DNA from: Amia ocellicauda
Taxonomy: Eukaryota; Chordata; Actinopteri; Amiiformes; Amiidae
DNA length: 64,000 bases
Direction of reading: 5' to 3'
Assembly (NCBI RefSeq): GCF_036373705.1
Contig: NW_027102659.1
Location: forward strand, 124,001 to 188,000
Below the pieces are notes generated by a model. The model saw only the letters and a program-made list of their open reading frames with translations. It had not been told where the DNA came from and did no database searches. Positions 1 to 8,784 of the stretch are shown piece after piece. The first letter of the stretch is position 1, and each line of letters begins with the position of its first letter. The position numbers were made by a program, and so were the translations under genes.

Positions 1-1
1 C

Positions 2-1123
2 GAGCTGTTCTTACCCGTGTTGCCTTACAGGTGTTCGGGAAAATTGATGTTCCCTCTGTGTAGAACGTGTGTGGAAACTGAAAATAAAACTACCTCTTGT
101 CTGCACAGTGATGAAGAGAGAGCGCTGACGGGTGTCTGGTGTAGCATTGAGCTTGACAAGGCGGTGGAGAAAGGTTACAGAGTCGGTAAGGTGTATGAGG
201 TTTGGCATTTTTCTGAAAAATCTGATACTCTTTTTGCTGATTACATTATGACCCATCTGAAAGGGAAACAGGAGGCATCGGGCTATCCCTCATGGTGTGT
301 TGTCTCCGCGGCCAAAGAGCGATACGTTTAGCAATATTTTGAAAAGGAAGGGATCCGTCTAGAGCTGGGGAACATAACTGTAAACCCCGCCAAGAGACAA
401 ATGTCCAAACTGATTTTAAACAGTCTGTGGGGTAAGTTTGGGGAAAGAAATTACCGTCTAAACACAACCTTGATTAAAACCCCTGAACAGTTTATAGAAT
501 TTATGTTTTCCAAACAACATGCAGTATCACACTTTCAATTCTTAAATGACCATGTGGCACAGGTCCAGTGGAGGGCCCCTAAAGATTTCCCCACCAAACA
601 GGGGAACGTTAATGTTTTCATAGCGGTTTTTACCACGGCTTACGCCCGGCTTGAACTGTACAACTTAATGGATCAGTTGCAGGAACGCACGCTCTATCAT
701 GATACTGACTCTGTAATCTTTGTCACCAGGCCAGGGGATTGGGTCCCTCCCCTCGGGGACTACCTTGGGGAGTTAACGAGCGAACTAGATCCTCAGGACC
801 ACATAGTGGAGTTTGTTTCAGGGGGTCCTAAGACTTACGCATACAGAACGGCTGCGGGTAAGACCTGTATGAAAGTTAAGGGTTTCACTCTGAACCATTG
901 TAACAACAAGCTCATTAACATCAAGTCTCTGACGACCCTGGTAGAAAGTTTTGTAACCGAGAAAGACGCGCCTCCTCGTGAGATTATTACAGCCGGAAAT
1001 CAGATCTATCGCAATAAAAAGGGGTACACGTTGGAAAATAGATCACTAAACAAACGGTTCAGGGTGGTGTACAATAAAAGAGTGTTGAAGACTGATTATA
1101 CCACTCTGCCTTATGGATATTAG
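2..1123 (+). pseudogene. Protein-primed family B DNA polymerase, C-terminal part (E1)
   Basis: This is the C-terminal part of the element replicase. The region after the palm motif A is present, with motif B (KLILNSLWGKFG, coded near 408-443) and motif C (YHDTDSVIF). Polintons are thought to replicate by protein priming with this enzyme. A CAG to TAG change gives an in-frame stop at 329-331; E2, E3 and E4 do not share it (E4 has lost that segment). The frame reopens and runs to 1123. The last 11 bases overlap the ATPase start, an arrangement kept in all copies. The N-terminal part is outside the window. Confidence 0.93.
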
Positions 1124-1784
1124 CGGTGGTTTTGAAAACAAACTTCAACACCCTTTCTCCTGTATTATAGCCGGTCCCTCCAATTCGGGGAAGAGCTATC
1201 TTATAAAGAACATCATAGAAGATGTGGACGCAACCGTGTCCCAAGCTCTTGACAACATAGTGTGGTGTTTCACTTGCTGGCAACCTCTCTACGATGATTT
1301 GGCTTCGAAAAAAAATAATCTGAAATTTGTGCAAGGTCTCCCCGCCTCGTTGTGTGACGATGACTTGTTCCCGCCCGGTCAAACTAATCTAGTGATCCTT
1401 GATGACCTGATGGAGCAGGCCGGTGACAACAGTGAAGTGGAAAAAGCTTTCACAAAGTACACTCATCATAGGAATTTAAGTATTATTTATTTAGTTCAAA
1501 ATCTATTTTTTCAAGGTAAAAAAAGCCGCACTATTAATTTAAATGCCAATTATATAATTCTTTTTAAAAACCCCAGAGATAAACTACAGGTCACCGTCTT
1601 GGCTCGTCAAATGTACCCTAACCAGACCAAGTTCTTTTTGGAGGCATTTGAGGATGCCACCAAAAAACCCTACGGGTACTTGATTGCGGACTTAAAAGCA
1701 CAAACCCCAGAAGACTTTCGCCTCAGAACAGGTTTGTGCCCGCCCGATTGGCCGGCAGTGTATGTGCTAAAGAAAAGGAAATAA
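1113..1784 (+). CDS. FtsK/HerA-type genome packaging ATPase (E1)
   Basis: A 223-aa P-loop ATPase of the A32/FtsK-HerA type that Polintons share with other double jelly-roll viruses; it would pump DNA into the capsid. Walker A is GPSNSGKS at residues 21-28. Walker B is NLVILDD at residues 92-98, ending in two acidic residues. The length is normal for the family. The ATG sits inside the polymerase 3' end (overlap 1113-1123) and the next gene begins 6 bases after the stop, so the rightward genes are tightly packed. The frame is intact in this copy. Confidence 0.93.
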   Translation: MDISGGFENKLQHPFSCIIAGPSNSGKSYLIKNIIEDVDATVSQALDNIVWCFTCWQPLYDDLASKKNNLKFVQGLPASLCDDDLFPPGQTNLVILDDLMEQAGDNSEVEKAFTKYTHHRNLSIIYLVQNLFFQGKKSRTINLNANYIILFKNPRDKLQVTVLARQMYPNQTKFFLEAFEDATKKPYGYLIADLKAQTPEDFRLRTGLCPPDWPAVYVLKKRK

Positions 1785-1790
1785 ATAAGA

Positions 1791-2126
1791 ATGTCTGTTC
1801 GGATTAAAAGAAATCTGCCGCTTTTGCAAATGTTATTTGAGGGGAGCCCGCGCCATAGGAAAGCTGTGCTGGCAGGGGCCCCCTCGGATTTGATCGAGAC
1901 CCTGTGTGAAATAGCTTTTAACATCTTACGCGGTTATATACCCCTAACCCCTTCTCAACATTCTAAACTCAAAAAACAAAAAGCGGTTATCAAGATCATC
2001 GCTAATAAGAAGTATTCTATTAAAAGAAAAAGAAAGAAGATTAATCAAACCGGGGGTTTTATAGGACCGCTGTTGAGCCAATCCGTGCCTTTCCTAACCA
2101 GTCTTCTAGCTTCCAGAGTGGGTTAA
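1791..2126 (+). CDS. Small basic Polinton protein, 111 aa (E1)
   Basis: A 111-aa Lys/Arg-rich protein. The N-terminal two thirds look helical. A dense basic patch follows (SIKRKRKKINQ, about residues 79-89), then a glycine turn (TGGF) and a hydrophobic C-terminus. Proteins with this outline, a basic stretch followed by GGF and a hydrophobic tail, recur next to the packaging ATPase in animal Polintons. I infer a virion or DNA-associated role, but the exact function is not known to me. It begins 6 bases after the ATPase stop and ends 2 bases before the next ATG. It is open in all four copies. E1 has a private change near the end (LLSQSVP instead of LLSIAVP). Confidence 0.8.
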   Translation: MSVRIKRNLPLLQMLFEGSPRHRKAVLAGAPSDLIETLCEIAFNILRGYIPLTPSQHSKLKKQKAVIKIIANKKYSIKRKRKKINQTGGFIGPLLSQSVPFLTSLLASRVG

Positions 2127-2128
2127 TA

Positions 2129-2872
2129 ATGGAATATGCTCAGAAAATGTTCTTGATCCCTCAGGAGCAGCTTGAGAAACTGAGAAAAAATGTTGTCGGG
2201 CCAGAGCCCATTAGACAAACGGCCGAAAACAACCTGGACTCTGAAATGAAAGCTATACAGGCCAGGGCCGATTTAAATCAGTATTCCAAAGCCCAGTTGT
2301 ATACCAACACGTTACAGCGCTACCTCCGTCTGGTTAGACAGGGTGAAAAAGATCAAAACATTTTAACTTTAACCATGGCCTCTCAAGAAAATGGTTCTGG
2401 GGCTGATGCGGGGGGTACGGTTGATAAAGATGTTGCGGTGACCGAACCTGTTGAGAGTTCAGAGGGAGATGTTGTAACGGATGTTTTGAGAAACATGCCG
2501 GCCAGAAGCAAAAGACATGCACAATATATCCTGCACAAAATGGTTCAGAAACCGCGGGTAACGGCTTGGAATGAACAGGGTGAATTTGTTTTTAAAGGAC
2601 AACTGATCAAAGGTTCACACATGTTTGATTTGTTGAAGAGTGTCACTAGCACTAATAAGGTACCCGATAGTCGCCGACCTGTAGGCTGGAATGCTTTCCT
2701 ACAGGCGATGGCCTGTCTGAACATGCCCCAATCCACAGTTCCTAACCAGGTAACGCGACAAAAAATCTGTCTGTGTAAAGAGGTGGAGCCTGATCTGACT
2801 CCGATATCTCATTACTCTGACCGTGCTGAGCGACCATCCTCAGGATCTATCCATCGTTGGGAAGCTTATTAA
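2129..2872 (+). CDS. Conserved Polinton protein of unknown function, 247 aa (E1)
   Basis: The last rightward gene. The N-terminal half (residues 1-80) is rich in charged heptad-like residues and probably forms a coiled coil. A low-complexity acidic linker follows (about 85-115). The C-terminal domain (about 130-205) holds WNEQGEFVFKG and RRPVGWNAF. I recognise the overall type from Polinton gene sets but not its function; a minor virion or assembly role is only a guess from its position after the ATPase. The frame is intact here and in E3 and E4. Confidence 0.75.
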   Translation: MEYAQKMFLIPQEQLEKLRKNVVGPEPIRQTAENNLDSEMKAIQARADLNQYSKAQLYTNTLQRYLRLVRQGEKDQNILTLTMASQENGSGADAGGTVDKDVAVTEPVESSEGDVVTDVLRNMPARSKRHAQYILHKMVQKPRVTAWNEQGEFVFKGQLIKGSHMFDLLKSVTSTNKVPDSRRPVGWNAFLQAMACLNMPQSTVPNQVTRQKICLCKEVEPDLTPISHYSDRAERPSSGSIHRWEAY

Positions 2873-3051
2873 TCTCATGTTTTTATTTGTCTCCCCTGTA
2901 AATAATGACCCGACAAACAATTTTATTTTTTATTTTTTTTATTTTCAAATGTTGTACATTTATTTATAACATAACCTCTGCTTTGTATAAGAATTGTGTT
3001 GAATAAAAACAAAACTAATGATTCAAAGGCTGTTTTCATTATTTTTTCACC
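2873..3051. terminator. Convergent polyadenylation region (E1)
   Basis: A short AT-rich gap between the rightward and leftward gene sets. AATAAA at 3002-3007 serves the rightward transcripts. TTTATT at 2959-2964 is the same signal for the leftward set. The two signals are crossed, so convergent transcripts would overlap by a few tens of bases. A T/A-rich tract lies at 2920-2946. The equivalents are 23004-23183 in E2 (where it grew into a T27-like run), 39693-39871 in E3 and 57542-57720 in E4. Confidence 0.65.
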
Positions 3052-3624
3052 TTAACATGCATGACATCTTTTAAAATCCTCACAAGAACACCCCATCTGT
3101 ATACATGGCTGGCTAGGGTTGTAAGTCATTGTGTTATAAGGGGGGGTCCACAGTGTCCTGACAAACTCTGCCACTTTTTTATCATTTTGGCCTAAATCCT
3201 CACTGTACAAGGCCATAATATCGGGGTATGACCTTCCTTTAGATCTATGATATAAGAAAAACACACAGTGCTGACCACAAGTGAAGGTCTGAAGACTTTG
3301 TACTTGACGACCGCTGTAAATGGTTTCTTGACAGTTGTTGAGCAGAAAGTTATTGATCTTCCGAGGGAAAGGTCTGAAATCCGGGGGGTTTGCATAGGAA
3401 TCAAAAAATTCACCACGGTGGTCCTCCCTTAGATAAATAGCCAGCCAATGTTCTCCGGGCATATTTTTAGGGTGTGTGTTGATTATGTACATTGCAGGTA
3501 AATTCTTGATCTTAAATTTAGGCAGCTGATCGCAGGCGTAGACTCCTTGAAACAGTTTCCGTGAGCCGGCCAGGGCATTCATGATGTGGTTGAGCTCTCT
3601 GGTGTTCATTTTAATAATAATCAT
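3052..3624 (-). CDS. Adenain-like cysteine protease (E1)
   Basis: A 190-aa maturation protease of the adenovirus endopeptidase (C5/ULP-like) family, expected to cleave virion precursors. All catalytic positions can be read: His59 (GEHWLAIYL), Asp75 (FFDSY), Gln109 and Cys116 (TFTCGQHC). The Gln to Cys spacing of 7 matches adenain. The C-terminus is Cys-rich (GCSCEDFKRCHAC), as in many Polinton proteases. Its 5' end overlaps the 3' end of the major capsid gene by 14 bases. It is the last gene of the leftward late cluster. Intact here, in E3 and in E4; E2 has a frameshift. Confidence 0.93.
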   Translation of the reverse strand: MIIIKMNTRELNHIMNALAGSRKLFQGVYACDQLPKFKIKNLPAMYIINTHPKNMPGEHWLAIYLREDHRGEFFDSYANPPDFRPFPRKINNFLLNNCQETIYSGRQVQSLQTFTCGQHCVFFLYHRSKGRSYPDIMALYSEDLGQNDKKVAEFVRTLWTPPYNTMTYNPSQPCIQMGCSCEDFKRCHAC

Positions 3625-4892
3625 ACGGAACGTTTCTCCTCTGATTCACCTCAATAATGTTGTCAAACACAGCATACACGACCATATTTACAGTGTGTGG
3701 TAGAGGCTGCTTGAAACGCATCTCCAAACGCATATTGCCCGTCATCATCAGTGAAATATGTTGTCCACACTCTTCGTCAGGGGTCAGGTTGAAACCGTAC
3801 AGGGTGTAACCGCTGCAGTATTCCCGGCGATCGATCAGCAGAGTTTGATCCTTGAGATGGCGACCCGTAGCCAGTACTAGACTGTAATATTCACGAACCG
3901 CATTGCCGTTTTCAAAGTCAGGTTGAAAAGGTCTGGATGGAACCTGCACACCATCGACGTACAACGCTATAAATTCCGCGTTATAATGTTTAAAGTTAAA
4001 GGGGTTCTTGTTGTAAACCCCGGTAAATGCATCATTATCCACGAGACCTATAATAACCTGTTTTGGGAGCTGTCCTAGAAACAGATTTTCCTGGTTCATC
4101 ACCCGTGTCACTGCGGGGATACTGTGGACTTTCATATAGACTCTTTCGATCGGGTACTTGGCGTTTGCCGTCATTAACGCCTGCGCGTATCCTAGTTTAA
4201 CCGCCGGGGAGACGGACACTTTTTTCACAAACAGCGAGGCCGATAATATGGTCAGTTTATATTGTTCAGTATCAGGGGTCATCAGACAAAAAGCACTTTT
4301 ACTACGGATCATTTTAATTTTAATGTCTACCCCGTTGAGCATGAGTTTTTCTTGGAAAAATATGTCTGCATGGATATGCCCCATTAGCTCAAAGGTCCTC
4401 CCTTCTGTTGAAGAGGCCGTTCTTTTTTGCAAACCCTTATTGAGTCCCTCTGGATCCTTGTCGTCCATAGCTTCCGGGATGTCTTTGACGAAAGGCTGAA
4501 CTGTTTGCTTAGGGTCTCCTCATTATAATTAAGGATACACTCCATCATGGCTCTATAGGGGTAAGTATTGCTGCTTTGACTAATGAGCCGATCTCCCAGG
4601 GTCACATCCACCTGTGAAAATTGATGACCCCAGCGTTGGCCGTCTTCTCGACTGCATCGCCATCCTAATCAGTCACTTTACAGTTCATTAAAATAAATGT
4701 GTTATTCAAATCAATATAATCCTCGCCATTGCCAGCTATAAAAAACTCCAGAGGGGCCGTGTCTGAAATTGCAGAAAGAGGGGGAATCTCTACATATATG
4801 ATCTTATCTATACTCGTTTGAGTGTATGGAACTGTAAACAGATCCAGTTCTGATTTGACGCATTCTTCCGATAGACTGTGGACAAAAGACAT
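3611..4892 (-). pseudogene. Major capsid protein, double jelly-roll (E1, broken)
   Basis: Matches the Polinton major capsid protein (435 codons long in E3). The N-terminus MSFVHSLSEECVKSELDLF and the later segment with SQVDVTLGDRLIS are family hallmarks. Breaks in this copy: a GAG to TAG stop at 4665-4667, a 19-bp deletion near 4619 and a 7-bp deletion near 4488. The C-terminal 285 codons stay open. The stop is shared with E3 only. The gene starts 2 bases after the core-protein stop and overlaps the protease start. Confidence 0.9.
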
Positions 4893-4894
4893 GT

Positions 4895-5383
4895 TTAAAA
4901 GATGTATCCTGAGGCTCTATTTTTCTTTCTTTGAGACTTTCTTTTTGCAGGTTTTTTCTTGTGCTGCTTCCTTCTCCGAGTGTTTCCACGATATGTTGGA
5001 GAATGAGAGATTCTTCGTTTTTTGTTAGCCACGGATCTTCGTCGCCCTGGTGGACACATGCTGTTTCTTCTTTTACCCCCCCTCCTCGCCATTACCATGA
5101 GACCCGAACCCTCCTGATGCTCATGGCTAGCTGCCCGGTTCATAACATTGGTGAACACGTCACTAACAATATTTTTAGCCGCTGATTTCAAGTGGGGTCT
5201 GGCTATAGCAAAGCCTCTCTTAAGCAGGGGTACGGCCATTCTAAAGAGACCATGAAAGAGTCCTCCTAGACCGGCGCCATACATTGTGGGGGCTCCTACA
5301 AAACCGGGCAAGCCGTTCCCGGCTTGCATCTTGTAATAATCCACATAGGCGCTAGGATCTACATAACCCCTCGAGGTAGCCAT
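4895..5383 (-). CDS. Basic core protein, adenovirus pVI/pX-like (E1)
   Basis: 163 aa from the ATG at 5383; the longer frame would need a TTG start. After a short leader there is a glycine-rich stretch with MYGAG. Next come a hydrophobic/basic segment (GLFRMAVPLLKRG) and a helix ending near NVMNRAASHE. The C-terminal third is almost all Arg/Lys/Ser/Gly. MYGA-G fits the adenain consensus (M/I/L)XGX-G, so the product is probably trimmed by the neighbouring protease. The order (cleavage site, amphipathic segment, basic tail) recalls adenovirus pVI and pX. The leader is in frame here and in E4; E2 and E3 share a 1-bp loss in it. This is the only copy with the whole gene intact. Confidence 0.8.
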   Translation of the reverse strand: MATSRGYVDPSAYVDYYKMQAGNGLPGFVGAPTMYGAGLGGLFHGLFRMAVPLLKRGFAIARPHLKSAAKNIVSDVFTNVMNRAASHEHQEGSGLMVMARRGGKRRNSMCPPGRRRSVANKKRRISHSPTYRGNTRRRKQHKKKPAKRKSQRKKNRASGYIF

Positions 5384-5384
5384 T

Positions 5385-6117
5385 TTAATAATGTACAAAC
5401 TGTTTCAGGGGTCGAAAATGTAGTTTGACAATAACTTTACTGAAGCGGAAGGGTACGTTGATATTCTGATCCGATTTTACTTCGATCGTGATGTTGTCAA
5501 ATTGGGTCTTTGAGACTGGTACGTAGTGTGGCTTGTCATAAGTAATTGTGACCATGTCATTGCTTTTACCTTTAATAAGTACATTTCTCAAAAGGGGGAC
5601 ATAACTATCCCCGACCCTCTGGTGGGTTATGATATCCGTATACACATAAAGAGTGTAAAAGCCGCCCCACCACTTCTGAGAACCTGCTCTCTGTGTCAGA
5701 ATAGATCCCAAATATACGCCCCAGTTGGCCGCTGGTTTGAATGCTAATACCTGGTTTTGACACCTTGTACACTCTGTTTTTAATAGGGTTGTAATATAGC
5801 TTGATGTTGGGGGTGCCTTCTGAGAACTGTTTATGCATCTCATCTAATATTTTATCCACATTGTCATAATAACCTCCTTGTATCGTGAATGTCCATTGAC
5901 TCTTTTTAACATCATCAAAAATGGCGAAGGTGGCATCCTTATCTTGTAATACAGCCCAAGTGTAAGGATACTGTATTTCCGCCAACCCCACTTCCCACGA
6001 CCCCCTTAGATCTATAGATTTTCCAAATTGTACCGTGTAACTGGATATTTCATTTTTAGGGTATATATCGAGAGAGGCGTTACTGGGTAGAGTCACGTAG
6101 AAGCCTCCTGATTCCAT
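5385..6117 (-). pseudogene. Minor capsid (penton) protein, frameshifted (E1)
   Basis: Polinton minor capsid protein, the vertex or penton component. The ATG at 6117 opens with MESGGFYVTLPSN, a strongly conserved start; further upstream this frame overlaps the integrase end. The frame holds through SSYTVQFGKSIDL and IQYPYTW, then passes out of frame in a G-rich run near 5667-5675. The rest (GGFYTLYVYTDII, PLLRNV, VTYDKPHYVPVS) continues in the +1 frame to 5385. The same shift is present in all four copies. The stop is 1 base before the core-protein ATG. Confidence 0.88.
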
Positions 6118-6163
6118 CTTGAGTATCGAAAGTAATGCCCACAACACACCCGCGGGCAAGTTG

Positions 6164-7255
6164 TTATAAGGATTGAATATCGCAAACCTGTTGTTCCGGG
6201 ACCCAACTATTGAACTTTTCAGGCCATCCAAGCCATTTCATCAACACATATTTTTTCCGGTTCTGGGTTTTTTCAGCTAATATCTTTTCAACTCTGTATA
6301 CACTGTCTTTACCCACAATAATTTTTTGTAACTCGGCTTCGTAAAACGTTCCTTCTATATCCTCCCCGTCATAGTCTTTTAACCGGTACACGGGTGGGTC
6401 TCTAGCCAACTGTTCGGTAACTGTAAAATATTCGTCAGAAAATGTTTCTTCATAACCTTTGGCAAAAGTACTCCTTAGCTTTGAAACGCGAACCACATCA
6501 CCGATGTTGAACTTATAAGTAGTTTTTCCCTTCTTAATAAATGGTCCGTATAATTTTTTATAGACCTTAAAAGAATTACTTTGATCAACATCTATAGGCT
6601 TCATTTTAATACTGGTGTGATACCCTTGGTTGTAAGCATCGATAAAATCCTGAACTTTATCAAAATACTTGAACGTGTTGACCGCTGTAAAATATCTCCA
6701 CATTTTGGTCTTTATGGTGCGGTTAAACCTCTCCACTACCGATGCCCTAAGCTCATTACCGGTGGTGAAATGATGTATTTTGTGTCTCTTCAGTAGATTC
6801 TGAAATTCTCTGTTGAGAAACTCTTTTCCTTTATCAGTCTGCAGTTTTTTAGGACATCGACCCTGGGACAATATATCCTCAAAGGCCCTTGTCACCGCCC
6901 GACCTGTTTTATTATGTAGAATGCGAGCCCAGGCATATTTTGATAACACATCGATACACATCAACATCAATTTGTGACCATTGTTATGTTTTGATAAATT
7001 TGACATATCGACTAGATCCATTTGCCATTGTGAGTCTATGTCAGTTGCATATACGCGGTTTCTTTTAAAGTTAATCCTGAGAGGTTTATGTAAGGTATAG
7101 GCGTCTTGTTCCCGTAACCATTCTGAAACAACCACATCATTAACCTTCACTCCGGCCTCAGCGAGTCCTCTTTGAAAACCCTTCTTACCCGCCAAACCCC
7201 CAATCTTGGCTGGGTTGTAGTATAGTTCCTGCATTTGGGGAGCTTGCCGAGTCAT
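6164..7255 (-). CDS. Retroviral-type integrase with chromodomain (E1)
   Basis: 363 aa from the ATG at 7255; a GTG-started 369-aa frame also exists. An RVE-fold DDE integrase that would insert the element and create the 6-bp duplications. Catalytic residues are Asp80 (WQMDLVDM), Asp141 (LQTDKGKEF) and Glu175 (VVERFNR), with 33 residues between the last two. A basic linker and an SH3-like region (FNIGDVVRVSKLR) follow. The C-terminus is a chromodomain (VYRVEKILAE to KWLGWPEKFNSWVPE, about residues 315-355). This is the least damaged integrase of the array and has its own TATA box. Confidence 0.94.
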   Translation of the reverse strand: MTRQAPQMQELYYNPAKIGGLAGKKGFQRGLAEAGVKVNDVVVSEWLREQDAYTLHKPLRINFKRNRVYATDIDSQWQMDLVDMSNLSKHNNGHKLMLMCIDVLSKYAWARILHNKTGRAVTRAFEDILSQGRCPKKLQTDKGKEFLNREFQNLLKRHKIHHFTTGNELRASVVERFNRTIKTKMWRYFTAVNTFKYFDKVQDFIDAYNQGYHTSIKMKPIDVDQSNSFKVYKKLYGPFIKKGKTTYKFNIGDVVRVSKLRSTFAKGYEETFSDEYFTVTEQLARDPPVYRLKDYDGEDIEGTFYEAELQKIIVGKDSVYRVEKILAEKTQNRKKYVLMKWLGWPEKFNSWVPEQQVCDIQSL

Positions 7256-7293
7256 TCTGTCAAATAACCACACAGACCCACACTATGCGCAAA

Positions 7294-7316
7294 GTTTTTA
7301 TACAAGGTTTTTTATT
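7294..7316 (-). promoter_or_regulatory. Integrase/late promoter TATA box and upstream polyA signal (E1)
   Basis: On the minus strand TTGTATAAAAAC (7294-7305) is a good TATA box about 40 bases before the integrase ATG at 7255. Just upstream, TTTATT at 7311-7316 reads AATAAA on the minus strand and would end the BCL-2-like transcript. Terminator and promoter of successive leftward genes therefore abut. The same block is present in every copy (TATA at 27421-27432, 44089-44100 and 61773-61784). Confidence 0.6.
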
Positions 7317-7820
7317 CAACTTCAGGAGAGCAGATACCCCTTTTAAGACATTTGAGAAAAGTATAACATACACAACAATTTTTTCTACGGTCCAGACAAA
7401 ATGAAATCAGATGATTGGTTACTTGATCTATATCAACAAATATACCTGTTTCTTTATCTTGTAGGCACACACCTCAGTTACATATGTAAATAAAACAACA
7501 TTATGACCTATTTTAAAATTAAACAGAGGTGTATTAAACAGGCTCAGTAAAAGGTCATACAGATGTTGATGAAATGGCCTAATATCATTCTTGGCCCCCT
7601 TGAGCCCTTCATCCCAGTGTTCGTACCCCCCGGTCTTTGTTACAGCAGCCATTCACTTTTCCAGGTTTGAAAGTTGATCCTCATCGATGGTTAAATCTGT
7701 AGAGAAAAGGCTCGCGTTGGCTACTTTTCTGTCAAGCACATGGTGTAATAGCGCTCTCAGGTTAGCTGCAGAGTGTTGATGACAGAACCAGTTGCAGAAG
7801 CAGTCCAGAACATTCCCCAT
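7312..7820 (-). pseudogene. BCL-2-like ORF (E1, broken)
   Basis: The reading frame starts at the ATG at 7820 (MGNVLDCFC). It is cut by a TTA to TGA stop at 7653-7655, also found in E4. The frame then runs to 7428. The segment FKIGHNVVLFTYVTEVC resembles the BH1 helix-turn of BCL-2 family proteins (pattern WGRIVxFFxFxxxLC). After 7428-7450 a second frame, shifted by -1 and 47 codons long, stays open to 7312, exactly where the polyA signal lies; it is open in all copies. Adintoviruses are known to carry BCL-2 homologues. The family call rests on one motif and is tentative. Confidence 0.5.
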
Positions 7821-7832
7821 GTTCAAAGTCCC

Positions 7833-8681
7833 TTAGTTCAGGTCAGAGTCTGAATCAGTGGCGTAGATGTCGAATTCTTCGTCGCTGCCCCCAGCTTTAA
7901 CTTCTTTACGGAAGAAATAAGCTTTTAGCTTGCCAGCGGTTTTTCTACTCGGCTCATCCAGGTCATTGAGCAGCTGCCCAAGTTTCTCTATTATAAACGG
8001 CTCCTTTTTCAGCTCCAGCAAAATCTCATCTATGATTTTCTGGACTTGTCCCACAGTGACATGTATGTGGGAGTAAGAGAGCGCCTTGATTAGTGCCGGT
8101 TTCAGCCACGGTTTGTTCAGTCTTCTGTAAAACACGTTGAAATAGAACAGGAAATAGTAACGGTCTGGTTCAAACAAACAACTGTGTCTCAACTGACTGG
8201 GGTGATTCACTTCACACCCCCGACAGACTTCTTTCAGAGCTCGGTCGATGAGAGCACTCAGAATATACACCAGGGTGCTTTTAACCACTCTGCTTACTTG
8301 GTCACATACCCCGGGCATAAATCCTGCGTCTTCATCACGCCCCCGGGACAGTCCGATGCTCATTGGGTCGCCTGGTGGTTTGTGGGGTGTTTCTCCATCC
8401 ATTGGACTGACCCCCTCCTGAGACGCACAGACGGTAGACAGTTCGGCAAAATCGAGGCCCTCCATGAGCTCCAGAGGCTGGGGATCCCCGAGACTCATTT
8501 GGACATCCATCGCACCGCATGTTGTTTCGTCCTGAGGGACCGGGGTCTGAGGTCTTGGAGAGTAACCACAGTCAAAGGGTTCCAGAGTGTATACAAAATC
8601 TGGGGAATAGAACCAGGGGTGATCCCGGGTTTGAAGAGGCCTGTAGAGCCTGTCGACGTCCGCAGCTTTCGGGTAAGACAT
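7833..8681 (-). CDS. 282-aa protein with Cys/His cluster (E1)
   Basis: The start is the ATG at 8681 (MSYPKAADVDRLY), downstream of a clear TATA box; a GTG further out would add 12 residues. The N-terminal 120 residues are Pro/acidic and look unstructured. The centre has a Cys/His cluster, C-x2-C-x3-H-x5-H-x-C (CRGCEVNHPSQLRHSC, about residues 153-168), followed by an aromatic stretch (DRYYFLFYFNVFYRRL). A helical region (about 195-255) precedes a very acidic tail (TDSDSDLN). I do not recognise the family. The Cys/His cluster suggests zinc binding, and the position suggests an early accessory gene. It ends 12 bases before the BCL-2-like ATG, so the two may share a transcript. Confidence 0.7.
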   Translation of the reverse strand: MSYPKAADVDRLYRPLQTRDHPWFYSPDFVYTLEPFDCGYSPRPQTPVPQDETTCGAMDVQMSLGDPQPLELMEGLDFAELSTVCASQEGVSPMDGETPHKPPGDPMSIGLSRGRDEDAGFMPGVCDQVSRVVKSTLVYILSALIDRALKEVCRGCEVNHPSQLRHSCLFEPDRYYFLFYFNVFYRRLNKPWLKPALIKALSYSHIHVTVGQVQKIIDEILLELKKEPFIIEKLGQLLNDLDEPSRKTAGKLKAYFFRKEVKAGGSDEEFDIYATDSDSDLN

Positions 8682-8716
8682 TCTCTTTAATTTTAAACCA
8701 TGAATGAATTGTTGCA

Positions 8717-8744
8717 CCTTTTATCCTATCTCTTCACTACGTCA
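8717..8744 (-). promoter_or_regulatory. TATA box and CRE-like site for the 282-aa gene (E1)
   Basis: On the minus strand GGATAAAAGG (8717-8726) is a TATA box about 40 bases before the ATG at 8681. TGACGTA (8738-8744) upstream of it is a CRE/ATF-type half site. Equivalent pairs are at 28844-28871 (E2), 44777-44804 (E3) and 63196-63223 (E4). The same TGACGTA core occurs three times in each terminal repeat. Confidence 0.55.
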
Positions 8745-8784
8745 CGACACACCGCCCTCTTAGAAGAGAGTAGCCCCTGAGCCG

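Noticed and set aside
5660-5680. Programmed +1 frameshift in the minor capsid gene
   Set aside because: The shift point is a G-rich run without a known slippery or hungry-codon context, and other founder lesions are present. A 1-bp indel in the founder is simpler. Kept only as an alternative in the findings.
7560-7820. N-myristoylation of the BCL-2-like ORF (MGNVLDC)
   Set aside because: Gly2 and a nearby Cys are suggestive, but Asp at position 6 does not fit the usual Ser/Thr preference.
8184-8690. 168-codon rightward ORF, repeated at 28311 and 62663
   Set aside because: It is exactly antisense to the 282-aa gene. It persists only because the copies are near-identical, and the leftward frame has the promoter, a sensible composition and a conserved Cys/His cluster.
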